Notes: a model not told the origin generated them from the sequence alone. A stretch of DNA of 64,000 nt from Pogostemon cablin (GCA_023678885.1 CM042966.1:21962028-22026027); one strand, 5' to 3'; numbered from the stretch's first letter, positions 22,356 to 34,780 are shown. Numbers and translations: made by a program.

Positions 22356-23290
22356 TGTTATGGGTATTATATCTCCCATGCCAAATAGGTAGGAAGCCCA
22401 ACAAGCTAATGTATTACGAGGAAGAGGCACAACTACAAAGAGATTCAAGGATGAGGTAAATGATAAATCAAGGGTTGTTGACAACCCAAACATGAAGGTC
22501 TAGGCCTAAAAGAGACACTTCGGAGAAGAACCAAGAATAAGTCAGGAGATGAGCCCATCATCAAGGGCTGGGGAAGCCCAAGAAAACAAGGCCAGGAAAG
22601 GGCCGAAAGAGCAGAAAGCCCACTAAAAGGATAGAGGGCTGAGACCCCTCGGCAGAACACCCCGACTCCGAAGCCGAGAGACACATCCAAGAGCTCGGAC
22701 GAACAATAAAGCCTCAGAAACCTTAGGCAAAGTACAGACACAACAATGAGAACGACTAGTGGCGACAGGCTAGAGGTTAAGAATAACGGTAAGAATGGAT
22801 GTCTTGGGCAGCACTCTTACACTAGAGGACAACACACAACAGGCACATCTCTCTTCATCCACCAATAGGAAGCAAGCAAAGGATAGGGAAGGACCTGCTG
22901 CGCTCTACAAGACATCTAGTGGCTCTCTACACCCACTGCCGAAAGTCGTCAATGTGCCAGCAGCCTCTATTTATGGTAACTTGTCTTCGTCCAGGTGCAC
23001 CACGGGATTGTGAAATCATTAGGGTTTTGTTGGTAGTATAAATATCTTCTCTCATAAGAGAAAAACAGGTTACTCATTCTCACTGGAGACATTACACTTG
23101 TAATTGAAAGGGTTCACGAGTGTTTTTCTTGAGGAGAGCAATAAAAATCGATTAAGACTTTTGGTTGGATCTCCCATCTCTTACATATTTACTTATTTGT
23201 TGTGTTTGATTGTGATTTTTCTTTGCTCAGTTACACTATGATCTCTTATCCCTTAATCATAAATTAACTAGCTAAGAACACACATTAACA
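22356..23290 (+). repeat. Gypsy 5' LTR
   Basis: 935 bp, TGTTATGG...ATTAACA. TATA-like TATAAATA at 23037-23044 is conserved in the 3' LTR (43879-43886). Compared with the 3' LTR it lacks about 36 bp that lie near 43530-43565 there. Confidence 0.93.
23037..23044 (+). promoter_or_regulatory. TATA box of the gypsy 5' LTR
   Basis: TATAAATA, followed by a CTTCTCTCA...AGAGA inverted word and an ATTCTCACT(G/A)GAGACATTAC segment conserved in both LTRs. It is probably the core promoter for the genomic RNA. Confidence 0.6.
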
Positions 23291-23308
23291 GTTGGCGCCG
23301 TATGTGGG
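23291..23308 (+). other. Gypsy primer binding site
   Basis: The sequence after the LTR reads GTTGGCGCCGTATGTGGG. TGGCGCC with a purine-rich continuation is the usual site of Tat and related plant gypsy elements. I do not assign the tRNA with certainty. Confidence 0.75.
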
Positions 23309-23387
23309 AATGCAACACTTGGCTGTTCTTGTTCTGTTTAGTTTTTAAGCATTTTTTATTCTTGCTCTATTTTCTTTGTTGAGAAAT

Positions 23388-24960
23388 GAGGGGGAGAAGG
23401 TTTTACGACCCCTAGAAACGAAGAAAGAGGAGAATATTCCACGGCTCATCGGAACGTCACGAGGAGTGAAAATAATGCCCAAGTCAGCACACCAGACGTA
23501 GAAGTACCAACTCTGGCGAAATCTATTCTCATCCCAGATCTAGGTGACCCTCAGAAGATGAAGGAAATGAATGAAAAATTCAGAAGGGTGATCAACGAGT
23601 ACGCCACTGAAGCTCCCTCGGTTCAACTGGAGAGGTTGAGCTTTACTGGCCCTCACAGAGGAAGCCATGGTGATCTGCGGGAGGGTCTCAAAAGAAGGAA
23701 GGAAGCAAGGAGAGAATACAGCGGAGATGATGTCAGAGAAGCTATCAACTTCATAAGAAAGAGGAACACGGGAGAAAGAGAGTGTGAATGAAACTCCAGT
23801 AGAAGGGAGACACAGCGAATACTTCCGTCCGCCAGAGACGGATGCCCGAAGGCAACCACAATCCTGGAGGAACCAAGGGACGAGAAACCCCCCACCCCAG
23901 GAAGTGTCCAGGGAGAGTGACACCCAGAGACAACCACGGCCCGGACAGAATCAAGAAATAGAGCATCCCTCACTAAGGGAGATGCCAAGGGAAGAGGAAT
24001 CCTACCAGCCTCACCTGCAAAATCGAAGGAGAGGTCACCCCTCAACCCGGGAAGTACTGATAGAAGACAAAGCTCCATGAAGAAAACCGTCCATCTCCCA
24101 AAGAGGACATCATCATTAGAACCCTTCACCATGCATGGTTCAGGACAGTACCGGCAGCATCCATCAAAGGATGGACAGAGCTCATTGAAGCATTTTTTAT
24201 GCAGTATTCATACCTCGGAGCCCCCAAGGAGCCTAAACATAAACTCGCCAACATTCATCAAGGGTCGACGAAAAGCATAAGGGATTTCCTAAGAAGGTTC
24301 AATGAGCAAAGGTCTATGGGAGAAGTCATGGGAGATGAAGCATGCCTCATCACTGTAATAGGAGTCACTACATCCAGAAACCAGCCTGTGGAAAGTTGTG
24401 CAACTCAAACCACCAACATCTTATGCAGCCTTTATGATAATGTCTAGCGAATTTATCCAAGCGGAGGACATCTCAAAAATAGCAAAAAAGGCAAGTGGCC
24501 AGAATAGTTCTGCAGATCCCAACCGAAAGAAAGCAAGCACTTGAGGAACAAAAGAATACAAGGACCTGCCACGTTCAAACCTTTCTTGGAAGATACCAAA
24601 GTGCAACAAATGTATGAGGAACTGAAGTCGGGCACCAACTTGAACGTGGCCGAGGTCTTTTACTACGTAAAGGATCAATAGATCCTCCAGACACTGAGAC
24701 CTATCTTACGAGCATCAGAACTTACTATCCCTCCGAAGTATTACATGTATCACCTGACACATGGGCACAACAACGATCAATGCCAAGACTTAATCATGGA
24801 GTTATGGAAGCTGTTCAAAGAAGAAAAGTTGAGATGAATGCTGCAGGATCCGAGGCTGAGGGTGTAACGAAGAGACGCTAATCTTCCTCCTCATGGTCGA
24901 CAGAGGTCCCCGGACAGAGGAAAGAATGAAGGAGCGATACCTCTAGCCCCCGACCACCAA
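23388..24960 (+). pseudogene. Gypsy gag, broken
   Basis: A likely start is ATG at 23388; the frame shifts before 23440. Pieces are open at 23558-23791, 24077-24280 and 24199-24447. The piece around 24150-24310 has the gag core pattern (W-T-E-L-I-E-A-F-F, then L-A-N-I-H-Q-G-S-T-K-S-I-R-D-F-L-R-R-F-N), equivalent to Retrotrans_gag. Charged, Arg/Glu-rich segments lie on both sides. Several indels and stops. No zinc knuckle was found in the 24.6-25.0 kb part. Confidence 0.75.
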
Positions 24961-25016
24961 AGTTCGATAAGATCGGAGGACAAGCTCTGAGAGGAGACAG
25001 ACCCAGGAAAATACAC

Positions 25017-25976
25017 ATGATGGAACCTGTAGAGGAAATTCCTTATCGCGGAACCTCGCAGGCATTCACCAAGACATCAAAAAGGAGGAGGAAGGCAGAG
25101 CTGAGAGATTTGAGACAGCAAATCCCTCAAGTCTGGTCATTGGCATCAGAGATGAAGAAAGTAACCGAGGTAGACATCGTCTTCAAGGAGATGGATTTCT
25201 ATAGAGTAAGTACTCCGCATTCCAATCCTCTAGTCATTTCACCTATACTGTCCAGAGTGAAAGTCCATAGATATCTGGTGGATACTGGTGCATATGCCAA
25301 CATAATCTTCAAGGATGTATTTGAAAATTTGGGGAGAGAAAGTCACTATAAGGTGAGACCTTGTGGTGACGAAATCAAAGGCTTTGGCAATTCGTTGACC
25401 AGGCCGACCATGAAGGTTGAATTGTCCGTCCAGCTTGAGGGTTCGGATGGAAAGACCCGAATGTAGAAACAACTAACATTCAAGGTTGTTGATCAAGCCT
25501 TTACTTACAACTGTATCCTAGGGCGCCCGCTGATCCATGCCTTCAGAGCCATCCCGTCTACCCTTCATCAATGCCTCAAGTTTGTCACGGCAGATGGTAG
25601 GGTAGCGATTGTGATAGGAAATCAAAGGAGAGCAAGAGAGTGTTCATTCATAGAAAAAGTAGAGGGTTTAAGCTATCATGATATGGATTATGAGATGCTG
25701 AGTTTTGAGGACATCATGAGAGGAGAAGAGAACCACGAAATACCAACAGAAATTGAAGAGCCACGAAAAGGGGAACAAAGAGAGAATGGACTAAATTTGG
25801 CCATGGAAATCGATGAAATGAGAGAAGAAGAGGAGCAAGGGAATAACGGGCACCTTGTGATAGCCGAAGTACAGCCAAATCCAATAGATCAGGAAACAGA
25901 AAGGAGGGAGAAAACGGCGAAGGAGCTGAGGCGAAAGCCATTAACACCTGATGAGGATACAAGGATGAAGTTATGA
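25017..25976 (+). pseudogene. Gypsy protease and spacer
   Basis: An open frame of 149 codons carries the retropepsin motif L-V-D-T-G-A-Y-A-N-I-I at about 25280-25310. A single TAG at 25464-25466 interrupts it, and the same frame then continues with the second conserved protease part (C-I-L-G-R-P-L-I-H-A-F-R-A). A Glu-rich spacer, open 25611-25976, links it to reverse transcriptase. Confidence 0.82.
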
Positions 25977-26006
25977 GAAGGAGCCTCGGCGGCGGGAAAA
26001 ATAAAG

Positions 26007-27000
26007 GTGCTTCAGCTGGACCCAGAGAATACAGAGATCAAAGTTAAGATTGAAATGAAATGGGAAGATGAATTCAAGGCAGAACTAACCCAACTATTGA
26101 AGGAAAATTTAGATGTATTTACCTGGAAATCGAATGAAACATTGGGAGTACACCCAAAATATGCTTGTCACAGATTGAACATCGATCCCAGCATCCCACC
26201 CTTCCATTAGAAGAAGAGAAAGTTTAGCCCAGAGAAGAACGCGACCATGGAGTCGGAAGTGCACAAGTTGTTGGCGAGCGGAAGGCTCAGCGAAGCAAAA
26301 TCCGGTGATGATAAAAAAGAAAGAAGGATCGTGGAGATTGTGCATCGACTTCAATGATCTAAACAAGGCATGCCTCAAAGATAGTTACCCTCTCCCATCA
26401 ATTGACCAGATGATTGATGCCACGGCGGAACACGAAATTGTGAGCTTTATGGATGCATTCTCAGGGTATCATCAGATCCTAATGCACCCGGATGACAAGA
26501 TAAATACAACTTTTTTCTATGGAAGTGGAGTCTACGAATTGAACAACATGCCATTCGGCCTGAGGAATGCAGGGGCGACCTATCAAAGATTGGTAAACAA
26601 GATGTTCGAGGGAGAGTTCGGAAAATAGTTGAGGTATATATGAATGATACCTTGGTGAAAAACCTGAAAAGAATGGATCATTTCGATCATCTAAAGAGAG
26701 TATTCGGAATCTTCCGGCATTATAGAATGAAGTTAAACCCTAAGAAGTGCATGTTCGGAGTGAGCAAAGGGAGCTTCCTCGGATACCTGGTTAGCTCGAG
26801 GGGAATCGAGATGAACCTAGATAAAGTGGAAGCAATCATGAAGATGGATCCACCGAGGCACATGAAAGAGGCTCAGAACCTGACAGGTAGGTTGGCCGTC
26901 TTGAATAGGTTCATGTCGAAAGCATCAGATAAGTGCAAGCCTTTCTTCGACGTCATCAAAAAGGCCAAGTTTGAATGGATAGAGGAGTGTGGAAAAACAT
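26007..27000 (+). pseudogene. Gypsy reverse transcriptase, active site mutated
   Basis: Conserved blocks in order: C-H-R-L-N-I-D-P (26.17 kb), C-I-D-F-N-D-L-N-K-A-C (26.34), F-M-D-A-F-S-G-Y-H-Q-I (26.45), M-P-F-G-L-R-N-A-G-A-T-Y-Q-R (26.55) and K-L-N-P-K-K-C-M-F-G-V (26.74). Lesions: TAG at 26208-26210 where Gln is usual, frameshift near 26300, frameshift and TAG at about 26625. The catalytic Y-V-D-D reads Y-M-N-D (about 26636-26647), a G-to-A change at the first Asp of the pair. Confidence 0.88.
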
Positions 27001-27360
27001 TTGACGAGACCAGAAAGGAACTATCGGATCCCAGGATTCTCTCTAAACCATCACTAGGTGAAACACTACAGATATATCTAACTGTGTCGGAAACGGCGAT
27101 CAGTTCAGTACTGGTCAAAATGGAGGAGAAGAACAAAAAACCGGTATATTTCGTAAGTCAATCTTTGAGGGATGCAGAACTTAGGTACCCGGTAATGGAG
27201 AAAGTGGCCTACGCTCTCGTTATGAGTTCGAGAAAGCTAAGACCGTATTTCATGGAGCATACCATAGAAGTACTGACGACATTTTCCTTGAGGCAAGTGC
27301 TCCAAAGTCCAAACGTAGCGGGAAGATTGCTCAAATGGTCCGTCGAATTGGGATAATTCG
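27001..27360 (+). pseudogene. Gypsy RNase H (first domain)
   Basis: The frame 26640-27356 continues into L-S-K-P-S-L-G-E-T-L-Q-I-Y-L and P-V-Y-F-V-S-Q-S-L and K-L-R-P-Y-F, the gypsy RNase H/connection pattern. It ends at a TAA (27354-27356) where the family has a Glu-Tyr/Phe, after which the same frame goes on (A-D-F-I-V-E). Confidence 0.8.
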
Positions 27361-27398
27361 ATATTACGTACCTGCTGAGGAATGCGGTCAAAGGACAA

Positions 27399-27800
27399 GT
27401 GATGGCTGATTTCATAGTGGAGATAACATTCCCTGTACCAATCGGAGAAGAAAGACCCTGGATAATGCACGTAGATAGATCCACCACCACATCGACTTCT
27501 GGAGCTGGAGTCATCATCCAAACCCCGTCCCGAGAGACTTTCTCAACCGCAGTCAGATTCGATTTCCAGGCTACCAACAATGAGGCAGAATATGAAGCCC
27601 CATTGAATGGGTTAAGAATGGCATTGCCATGGGCGCCGATGAGTTACTGGTTTATAACGACTCTCAGCTGGTAGTGAATAAGGTACGAAGGGAATATGAC
27701 GCTAAAGATGATCATATGAGCCACTACAGAGGATTAGCTGCTGGCATACTACAGAGGTTTAAACATGTATTTCTATAATGTATTGATCGGAGGGAGAACA
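27399..27800 (+). pseudogene. Second (archaeal-type) RNase H, Tat-lineage marker
   Basis: The frame 27399-27674 shows H-V-D-R-S-T-T-T-S-T-S-G-A-G-V-I-I (usual H-V-D-G-S) and R-F-D-F-Q-A-T-N-N-E-A-E-Y-E-A, with catalytic Asp and Glu in place. A frameshift near 27640 breaks the rest. The presence of two RNase H domains is diagnostic of Tat elements (Ogre, Retand, Grande). Confidence 0.82.
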
Positions 27801-29150
27801 TGGGGGCAGACGCGTTGGCCAAACTGGCCACAACATCAAACGCAGAAGACCTCAACAACATCAACATTGTGAAGCAAGATAGGCCATCGGATACCAACAT
27901 TTGGGTTTTAACCGACCAACCATCTGAAGAGTCGTGGATGACCCCAATCAGGAAATATCTGGAAATTGGACTAACCCCCTCGGATAAGAATGAAGCCCGC
28001 CAGATAAGACTCAGATCGGTGAGATATGTGTTGATTGAAGGGAAGCTGTACAAGAGGGGATACTCGTCTCTACTCCTGAAATGTCTGAACCTAGAAGAGG
28101 CAAGTTACGTGCTGAGATACACGAAGGCATATACGGGAACCATATGGGTAGAATTGTTCTAGCTCATAAGGTGATCAGACAGGGATACTTCTGGCCGACA
28201 ATGAAAAAGGCTGCCACCTAGCACACGCGAGCTTGCGCTACGTGTTAGAGGTTAGCGCTGAACACAAGAATGCCTTCAGAGCAATTAACATCAGTCTTCA
28301 GCCCTTGGCCTTTCTCCAAGTAGGGAATTGATTTGATAGGCCCACTACCCATCGGCAAAGGAGGAGTCAAGTTCGCCATAGTAGCTGTGGATTATTTCAC
28401 AAAGTGGGCCAAGGCCGAAGCCCTGGCGACCATCACTGAGGCTCGGGTGGAAAAGTTTATTTGGGAAAACATTGTGTGTCGATTCGGTAAACCTTATGTG
28501 ATGGTCACGGACAATGGGAAACAATTTGATAATGCCAAGTTGATAAAATTCTATGAGGACTACAACATCAAAAAGTGGTCCTCGACACCTTACCACCCTC
28601 AGTCCAACGGCCAAGTTGAAGCGATCAACAAGATAATCAAGCACACCTTGAAAGCCAGGCTGGAGAAGCTAGACGGGAATTGGCTGGAGGAATTGCCCGG
28701 GTTCCTATGGTCGTACAGGACAACGACAAGAACCTCCACTAATGAGACACCCTTCTCAATGGCTTTCGGTATAGAAGCAGTGATACCAGTAAAAATTAGA
28801 GAGCCAGTCCAAGGATCACTTTCCATAGAGAGGAAAGAAATGATGAACTGATCCAGGAGAGATTGGATCTACTAGAGGAGAAAAGGTTGAATGCAGAAAT
28901 GCATAACGAAATATACAAACAGAGGGCCGAACGATTCTACAACTCAAGGGTGAAACTGAGGCAATTTAAAGGAGGCGAATTGGTACTCCGAAAGGTATTA
29001 GGTCCGGCGGCGCAAGGTAGTGGATAGAACTTGGAAGGCCATATGTAATCAAAAGAGTATTAAAAAGGGGCGTACGAGCTTGAAGAAGTGGACGGAAAGA
29101 AGGTGCCACACCCATGGAATGTACAGCACCTAAAGAAGTACTACCAGTGA
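27800..29150 (+). pseudogene. Gypsy integrase
   Basis: The end of the RNase H2/linker is open at 27800-28162. The zinc-finger part (28160-28320) has stops and the usual C-x-x-C is damaged. The core is open at 28333-28851 with D in A-V-D-Y-F-T-K-W, D in V-T-D-N-G-K-Q-F and E in N-G-Q-V-E-A-I-N-K, so the DDE triad is present. The C-terminal part continues with frameshifts to W-N-V-Q-H-L-K-K-Y-Y-Q and a TGA at 29148-29150, the normal end of Tat pol. Confidence 0.88.
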
Positions 29151-30480
29151 GCCAGACAGGGGGACAAACGAGATTGGTGACGCAGCCTCTTACTGCTTAT
29201 AATCAAGGCATTAGGCCATACTTGAATAGAATCAGGGCACTAGGCCAATTGAGTAGTGGGTTTGTGGGTTATATCAAAAAGGGAAAGTTCTATGAAAATT
29301 CTTGTTATGTGGTTAATGATATTTACTTCATGTAATATGAATCATTAAATTTGTTCCTGGATAACGTGGGAGGAATGTCATAGCATAAAACAAAGGGGTT
29401 ATGGAATATCAATGGCTAACACAGAATCAAAAATGAAAAAATGGATGGGCTCGGAATTAACGGGTGAAATCTCAAAAAAGACATGCTAAAACAAGAGGAT
29501 GGACGTTGGTATCGGAATAAAAAGATATAACAGTGGTATGGAAAAAATGGAGATAAACTTGGAAGAAAGGAATCAGAATAAAGAGAGGAATTTTGGAGTC
29601 TCATCGGAATCGGAATAAAAATGTAATTCCGGGTAAAGGTCGAGGTATCGAAATCGGAATAAAGAGCTGAATTTTAGAGCCTCATCGGAATTAGAATAAA
29701 AAAGTAATTCAGGATGAAGGTCGAGGTATCGAAATCGGAATAAAGAGGTGAACTTTGGAGCCTCATCAGAATCTGAATAAAAATGTAGTTTGGGAGGAAG
29801 GTCGAGGTATAGAAATCAGATTAAAGAGGAGAATTTTGGAGCCTCATCAGAATCGGAATAAAAAAGTAGTTATGGATAAAGGTCGAGGTATCAGAATTAG
29901 AATAAAGAGGTGAATTTTGGAGCCTCATTAGAATCGGAATAAAAAAGTACTTCGGGGTGAACGTCGAGGTATCGAAATCGGAATAAAGAGGTGAATTTCA
30001 GAATCTCAGTGGAATCGGAATAAAAATATAGTTCAAGTTCTGGATGCATAGCGCTCAGGTATCGAGATCAGAATAAGGAGGTGAATTTTGGAGCCTCATC
30101 AGAATGATGCTAAAAATTTAATAAATCGGATGGAGAACGGCGGAACTCAAATCAGATACAGTCGGAACAACGGATACTCAAGCGGAAAGAGAGGGCCTTG
30201 GAAAGGAACACAAACATGCGCATGATCGGCAAGCAAGGCAGTAGTACACAACAGTTGATAAATACAAGCCAACATATATCCGCAATCTCAAATTAGCAAC
30301 AGACGATTCAGCAATTCATCATAGAGGCGGGGAACATTATCCAAAACAACCACACAACAAGAGCAAGAAAAGGGGAGGGAGAAATCCACAATTCAAATTA
30401 CAAACCATTATTGCAAATAAAGTTTTCACCCATACGGGGAACCAAGACGGAAATAAAAGTCAATCTGCGAAGCCGGAGAA
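29151..30480 (+). other. Post-pol non-coding region of the gypsy element
   Basis: No sense coding. It holds the 81-bp array and unique flanks on both sides. In the Tat lineage this 3' region is variable and often bears tandem repeats. Confidence 0.7.
29570..30110 (+). repeat. 81-bp tandem array after pol
   Basis: GTCGAGG recurs at 29639, 29720, 29801, 29882 and 29963, exactly 81 bp apart, with a further degenerate copy near 30050 and a partial one before 29639. Each unit has ATCGGAATAAAGAGGTGAAT, TTGGAGCCTCATC(A/G)GAAT and AAAAAGTA words. Confidence 0.92.
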
Positions 30481-30486
30481 GGGACG

Positions 30487-32197
30487 TCAATCTTTCTTCC
30501 GACCATTGAGAGATTGGAAGACGCTAGCTATTTTGTCCTCCATTTCTTTTAGCTGCGCTTCAGCACAGGCAGCCCTCTCCTCATCTGATCCGGGAAGGAG
30601 AACACATTGCTCTAAAGCCCTAACACGGGCTTCCATTTCGATCAGCCTAGCTCTGGCCGCGGCAGCTTCGGCTTGGGTAGCATCCCTCGCAATCTCTGTT
30701 TCTACCAAACTAATCCTAACCAAAGCCAATATGGCCTGTTCCGTCGCTAAATCAAAATCCATGTCCTGCAAGCGCCTTTATGGTCTTCAACAGTCGAAGC
30801 CAACTCGACATTTTCAAACTCCAGAACAGTCAATCTTTCTTTCAAATCAACGGAAGATCCTTCAGAACCACCAACCACCTAACTGGCAAACAAAAGATAT
30901 TGATCCATGATATGCAAGGAGGTAGAAAGAGAGACAACAGCAGCTCCGACCTTAGTGGCTAAACCGGAAGAATTCCGAGGAAGAGAACTTGGATCAATGA
31001 TAAGTGGGGCACGACGATTAAAAGGACGGAAAACACCCTGGACGAAGCCTAAATTCCCCAACTCTTGCAAATCAGGCTCGTCAGACTTGTCGATAATATT
31101 CTTCCCACGTGCACGGGCTCTTTCGACGGCTAGCCTCTTAGTCTCCATATCGCCAACGGCGGAATCAGTGGATTCAGCAGCACTTTGAGGGTTCAGATTA
31201 ACTGACGGAAAGACAGGAGCCACCCGAGGAGCTGAGTCAGGAACACCAGCATCAACCTCTTTCTCAGGAACAATGGGGGGAACAACATTTCGGGCAGGTC
31301 CAAGCATCATATCATAGTCTTCAGGCTCTGAATCACTTTCCATCTTGGGCTTTGAGGCATCTTTCAGTTCGGGATCCCCCTCCGGATCTTCTTCACTTTC
31401 TGAATCCGCGATAGGGAGATATTCAAAAGGACACCATTGATGAGAATACAAGGGACAAGAGAAGACAACGAAGCATGAACCGAGGTAATTATTCCCATCA
31501 TCTCATTAGCAAGAATATTGAACTCACCAACGGATGGAGATCGGCGGGCCGTAAAACTGATACCAAGCTGGAGAGAGGACTCACCCCGTTCATATACACC
31601 CCGACGTCATTTCTCAAGCAACGACATCATTGTCGTCCCGGCAAAATTGGCCAAGGAAGAGAATCTGGGAGGAGTGGCGGTAGTATGTCGTGGACGTTCC
31701 CGTAGAGGAGAAATTGGAGGTAAGGTTCTAATGCCAGTAAACTGCTCTACCAGAAGGTCTTCCTCGAGTTTAAAATCCCAGAGCCAATCGACAAACCTTC
31801 GAACTCTTCTTCTTCATCAAGGGAGGAGGATTGTGCAGAGTAATCGAAATCAGCTTCATAATCAGAAAATTGATATACATGTTTGTGGCGAGTCAGAGAC
31901 GAGCCAGCAACAGAGACGGTGGACCCCACTAAAGATACAGCACCTCGGAGTTCGTCTGGAAAACAAAAAATGAGTATTAGACATAGAATGAAATACCTTG
32001 ATAAGCAAAAGGAACCACATGAGAATAAAAGAAAGAAATACCAGCAGTGGCACAACGACCGAGGGTATACAGCCCGGCAGAAACAAGAATGGGTTCTTGA
32101 AGTAGAGGAGAGGCACGGTAAGAATTGCTGCTTGAGGACAAGATCTCGTAAATGCGTCGAAATCCATCACTTAACTATACGGCTTGACGATGGGGAG
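30487..32197 (-). pseudogene. Antisense ORF B of the gypsy element, C-terminal part
   Basis: Minus-strand frames 31451-30879 and 30771-30487 read as ordinary protein. The first has an acidic region (many Glu/Asp/Pro) followed by basic R-A-R-A-R-G-K-N. The second is Ala/Glu/Arg-rich with heptad spacing, a likely coiled coil, and ends in K-K-D with a stop at 30487. A minus-strand CAG acceptor (pyrimidine-rich tract then TTGTGCAG, at about 32200) fits an intron whose other end lies near 36890. Frames between 32197 and 31451 are damaged. Function unknown; in relatives such proteins carry a PF04195-like N-terminal domain and a coiled-coil tail. Confidence 0.6.
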
Positions 32198-32439
32198 GAC
32201 CTGCACAAGGTATCAAAAGAATGTTAGAAATTCCCCAGAGCAATTCAGAGTCTAGAAAAGAGGGAAGAACCATACACTTTGATAATCATGTGCATGTGAT
32301 AGCAAAACAGCAACACTTTCAAAAGAGACCAAATAAGGTACTAAAAATACAAATGAGTGGTAGAATGTCTTACAAAAATTTACAACTTATGTGGAATATA
32401 AAATTTCAAGAATTCATGGCCTCACACGGTTTCGCTCAA

Positions 32440-33890
32440 TAACGATTAAGTATATGTAATGGGTAGCAAAACACTCAAAATTAAACAAGATAAGACATTA
32501 CCATATGCTTGCTCCTAAATCAAATCTCCACCAAGTTCAATGAGCATTGTGCAAATATTAAAAGGACTTTTATATGGTTGTAATGGGGCTTGGGATATGG
32601 TGGGATAAAAAGGGTAAGAAATGATAAATTTACCACTTTGCAAATTATGTTAATCATGTAAAATGTACATCAAAAATATACATCTTGCCATTCTCAATGT
32701 TTTCTACATTCCCTTCATTTTCTGTTGATAAAATTCTACTTTTAATCAACATATCAGCCTACCCACACTTGTTTCTTTTCACAATTTCAAAAAACAGGGG
32801 TAACACTAAAGGGTTCAGTGTTTCTTTAAAAAAAAAAATTCTGCAACAAATTACGTCTCCTCTACGTTGCCTCTTTTTTCCTGGAGTTCGCAATGTTCTT
32901 TACTTTCTTTTTTTTTCTACTCCATATTTTTTTCCAACCATTTTTTATCATCCTTTTTTTTTCTCTTTTCTTCTTTCTCCTTCCATAGTTCCCATTTTCT
33001 CTTTCTTTTTCTTTCTTTTCCTACAACCATCGATTCCTCCTTCATCAATAATTCAACCACGAAGATATTTTCAATGAATTCCACAATTTGCAAAATAGTA
33101 GGGGTTCAAATGGAAGAGTTTAAGAAAGAAATGGAATATGGCTAAGTGATATGCTCATTCAATAAGAAAATGCTAGGCTCAACGTGGCTTTCCTAAAGGT
33201 TTAGCACATATTTGGGTAGGTAAAAAGAAGGCCAAACAATGGGTGACCTAGGTGCCTTTATCATTTAACTACACATGCTCAAATGTATGATCTCAAAATA
33301 CATTCAAGGAGCAAGTTCTAGAATGTACATATAGCTCTTTTAGGCTCAAATCTCACAATAATAGGGTAATTTTGCCATGAACTCTCAAACAAAAATTATT
33401 CCACATTTGTCACCAAAATAATAAGACAAATCCAACAACTCACAAGTATCGTTGCATCAACTTTAACTCTTTTGTCATGCCAAAAACTTCACATATCAAA
33501 GCACAATCTTAACATAAATCCAACACCAACTTCACATATGCACAAGTGTAAAAATATGATTCCAAATGAATTATTATATGCACATCTATCAACAAAAATT
33601 AATGCAACTTCAAACACCACTCAATACACCAAACCTACCCACGCCTAATCATTTTGCTTGCACTCAACCAACACAAAACACAATAAAATTCAAGAGAAAA
33701 TTAAGTGTAAGAGTGGAAAGAACTCACCAGATTTAAGCTCAATTATCAACCAAGGCTGGAATTTTTTTTTCTCTTCTCAAAAAACTCACCAACACCATCA
33801 TCGTTTCACTCCATAGCCTATAATTAAGAACACACCAAAACAACAAGATTATTTATTAAGAAAAATAAAATAAAAATAAAAGACCTAAGT
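32440..33890 (-). other. 3' non-coding part of the nested element
   Basis: AT-rich, with T- and C-rich runs at 32860-33060 that create spurious Phe/Ser-rich plus-strand frames. The minus-strand motif at 33890-33950 is what normally follows the pol stop in such elements. No reverse transcriptase or integrase pieces are visible, so most of pol is absent. Confidence 0.4.
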
Positions 33891-34235
33891 TAGGTTGCCT
33901 CCCAACAAGCGTCTTTTCTTAATGTCGTTGGCTCGACGATCACTTCCCTTTTCACGTGATCGGAGTAAAGTACACCAACAATATTCATGCTACTTTTGTT
34001 TGAAAGAAGTACTCTCCTCCATAAAATTGGCATGGTTTTTTATCAGCCGTTTCTTGCAAAGCTCCATGGAAGTTTGTTTGACTGCCTCAAGAAAAGGATT
34101 ATGAATCGCATCAATCTGAAACACTTCAATTGTCTCATTTTCTTGAGGATCTTCAACCTTTGGCAACCAATGTGAAGATAAAAATGAAACAAAATTAGTA
34201 GATATTGATTCGGACAACTTTACCTCGTTTTCGTT

Positions 34236-34780
34236 TCAAACAGAACTGACACTGAAGGCTTCAGTGTCAGTTTCTGCTACCAGAATTTTCTGCACCAAAT
34301 TTGCAGAATTTTCAGCCTCTTCATCCTCTTCAATTTCTGCCTCCATCTCAAAATTCACATCATTGGTGGACTCCACAGTACATTCCTCATGATAGTTTCC
34401 ATGGTTTACACTTTGTTGTGCTACCAAACGTTCAATCTCGGTCCTTATTGGCTACATTGGCGCTCCAAACTCCAAAGGCTCAATTGGTTTCCTTGTTGAA
34501 ATACCAAATTACTAATTTCCATCTGTTTTACCAAGGACTCCAATGAAGCATTAGAACTTTGTTCATCACCATAATACCCATCATCCTCATAATAGCGTTC
34601 ACTGTCATTGAAGGATTGGGATCTTTGCTCATAGTAGCCACGCCTTTGATATTCGTAAGGTTGATTATGATAGTGGTCCACATATCGAGAATGATGAGGG
34701 TTATGCCACCCTTGATTGCAAGTGTTGACATATGGTTGATCATTTCAATGCCTTTATTGATTAGCACTCCAATATTCATC
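34236..34780 (-). pseudogene. Gag-like fragment of the nested element
   Basis: Minus frame 34681-34445 is rich in Tyr, Gln, Arg and Ser (Y-Y-E-D-D-G-Y-Y-G-D-E) and ends with S-L-E-S-L-V-K-Q-M. Minus frame 34427-34236 is acidic. This composition and order resemble the middle and end of plant Athila/Ogre-like gag proteins, but I see no zinc knuckle. Assignment is by composition and position behind the primer site. Confidence 0.4.
34244..34272. repeat. Near-perfect 14-bp-arm palindrome
   Basis: Arms AACTGACACTGAAG and CTTCAGTGTCAGTT flank a single G. Related words occur at 32802-32824 and 34970-35004 in the same element. Confidence 0.9.

Noticed and set aside
22795..23013. Plus-strand frame of 72 codons in the 5' LTR
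   Set aside because: The equivalent 3' LTR does not keep it, and it is within LTR sequence.
23540..24132. Minus-strand frames of 127 and 159 codons
   Set aside because: Shadows of the sense gag region; hydrophobic, low-information composition.
30506..31188. Plus-strand frames of 134 and 93 codons
   Set aside because: Shadows of antisense ORF B, whose minus-strand frames have better composition and context.
32685..33145. Two plus-strand Phe/Ser-rich frames
   Set aside because: They come from T- and C-rich runs in the non-coding part of the nested element and are on the opposite strand to it.
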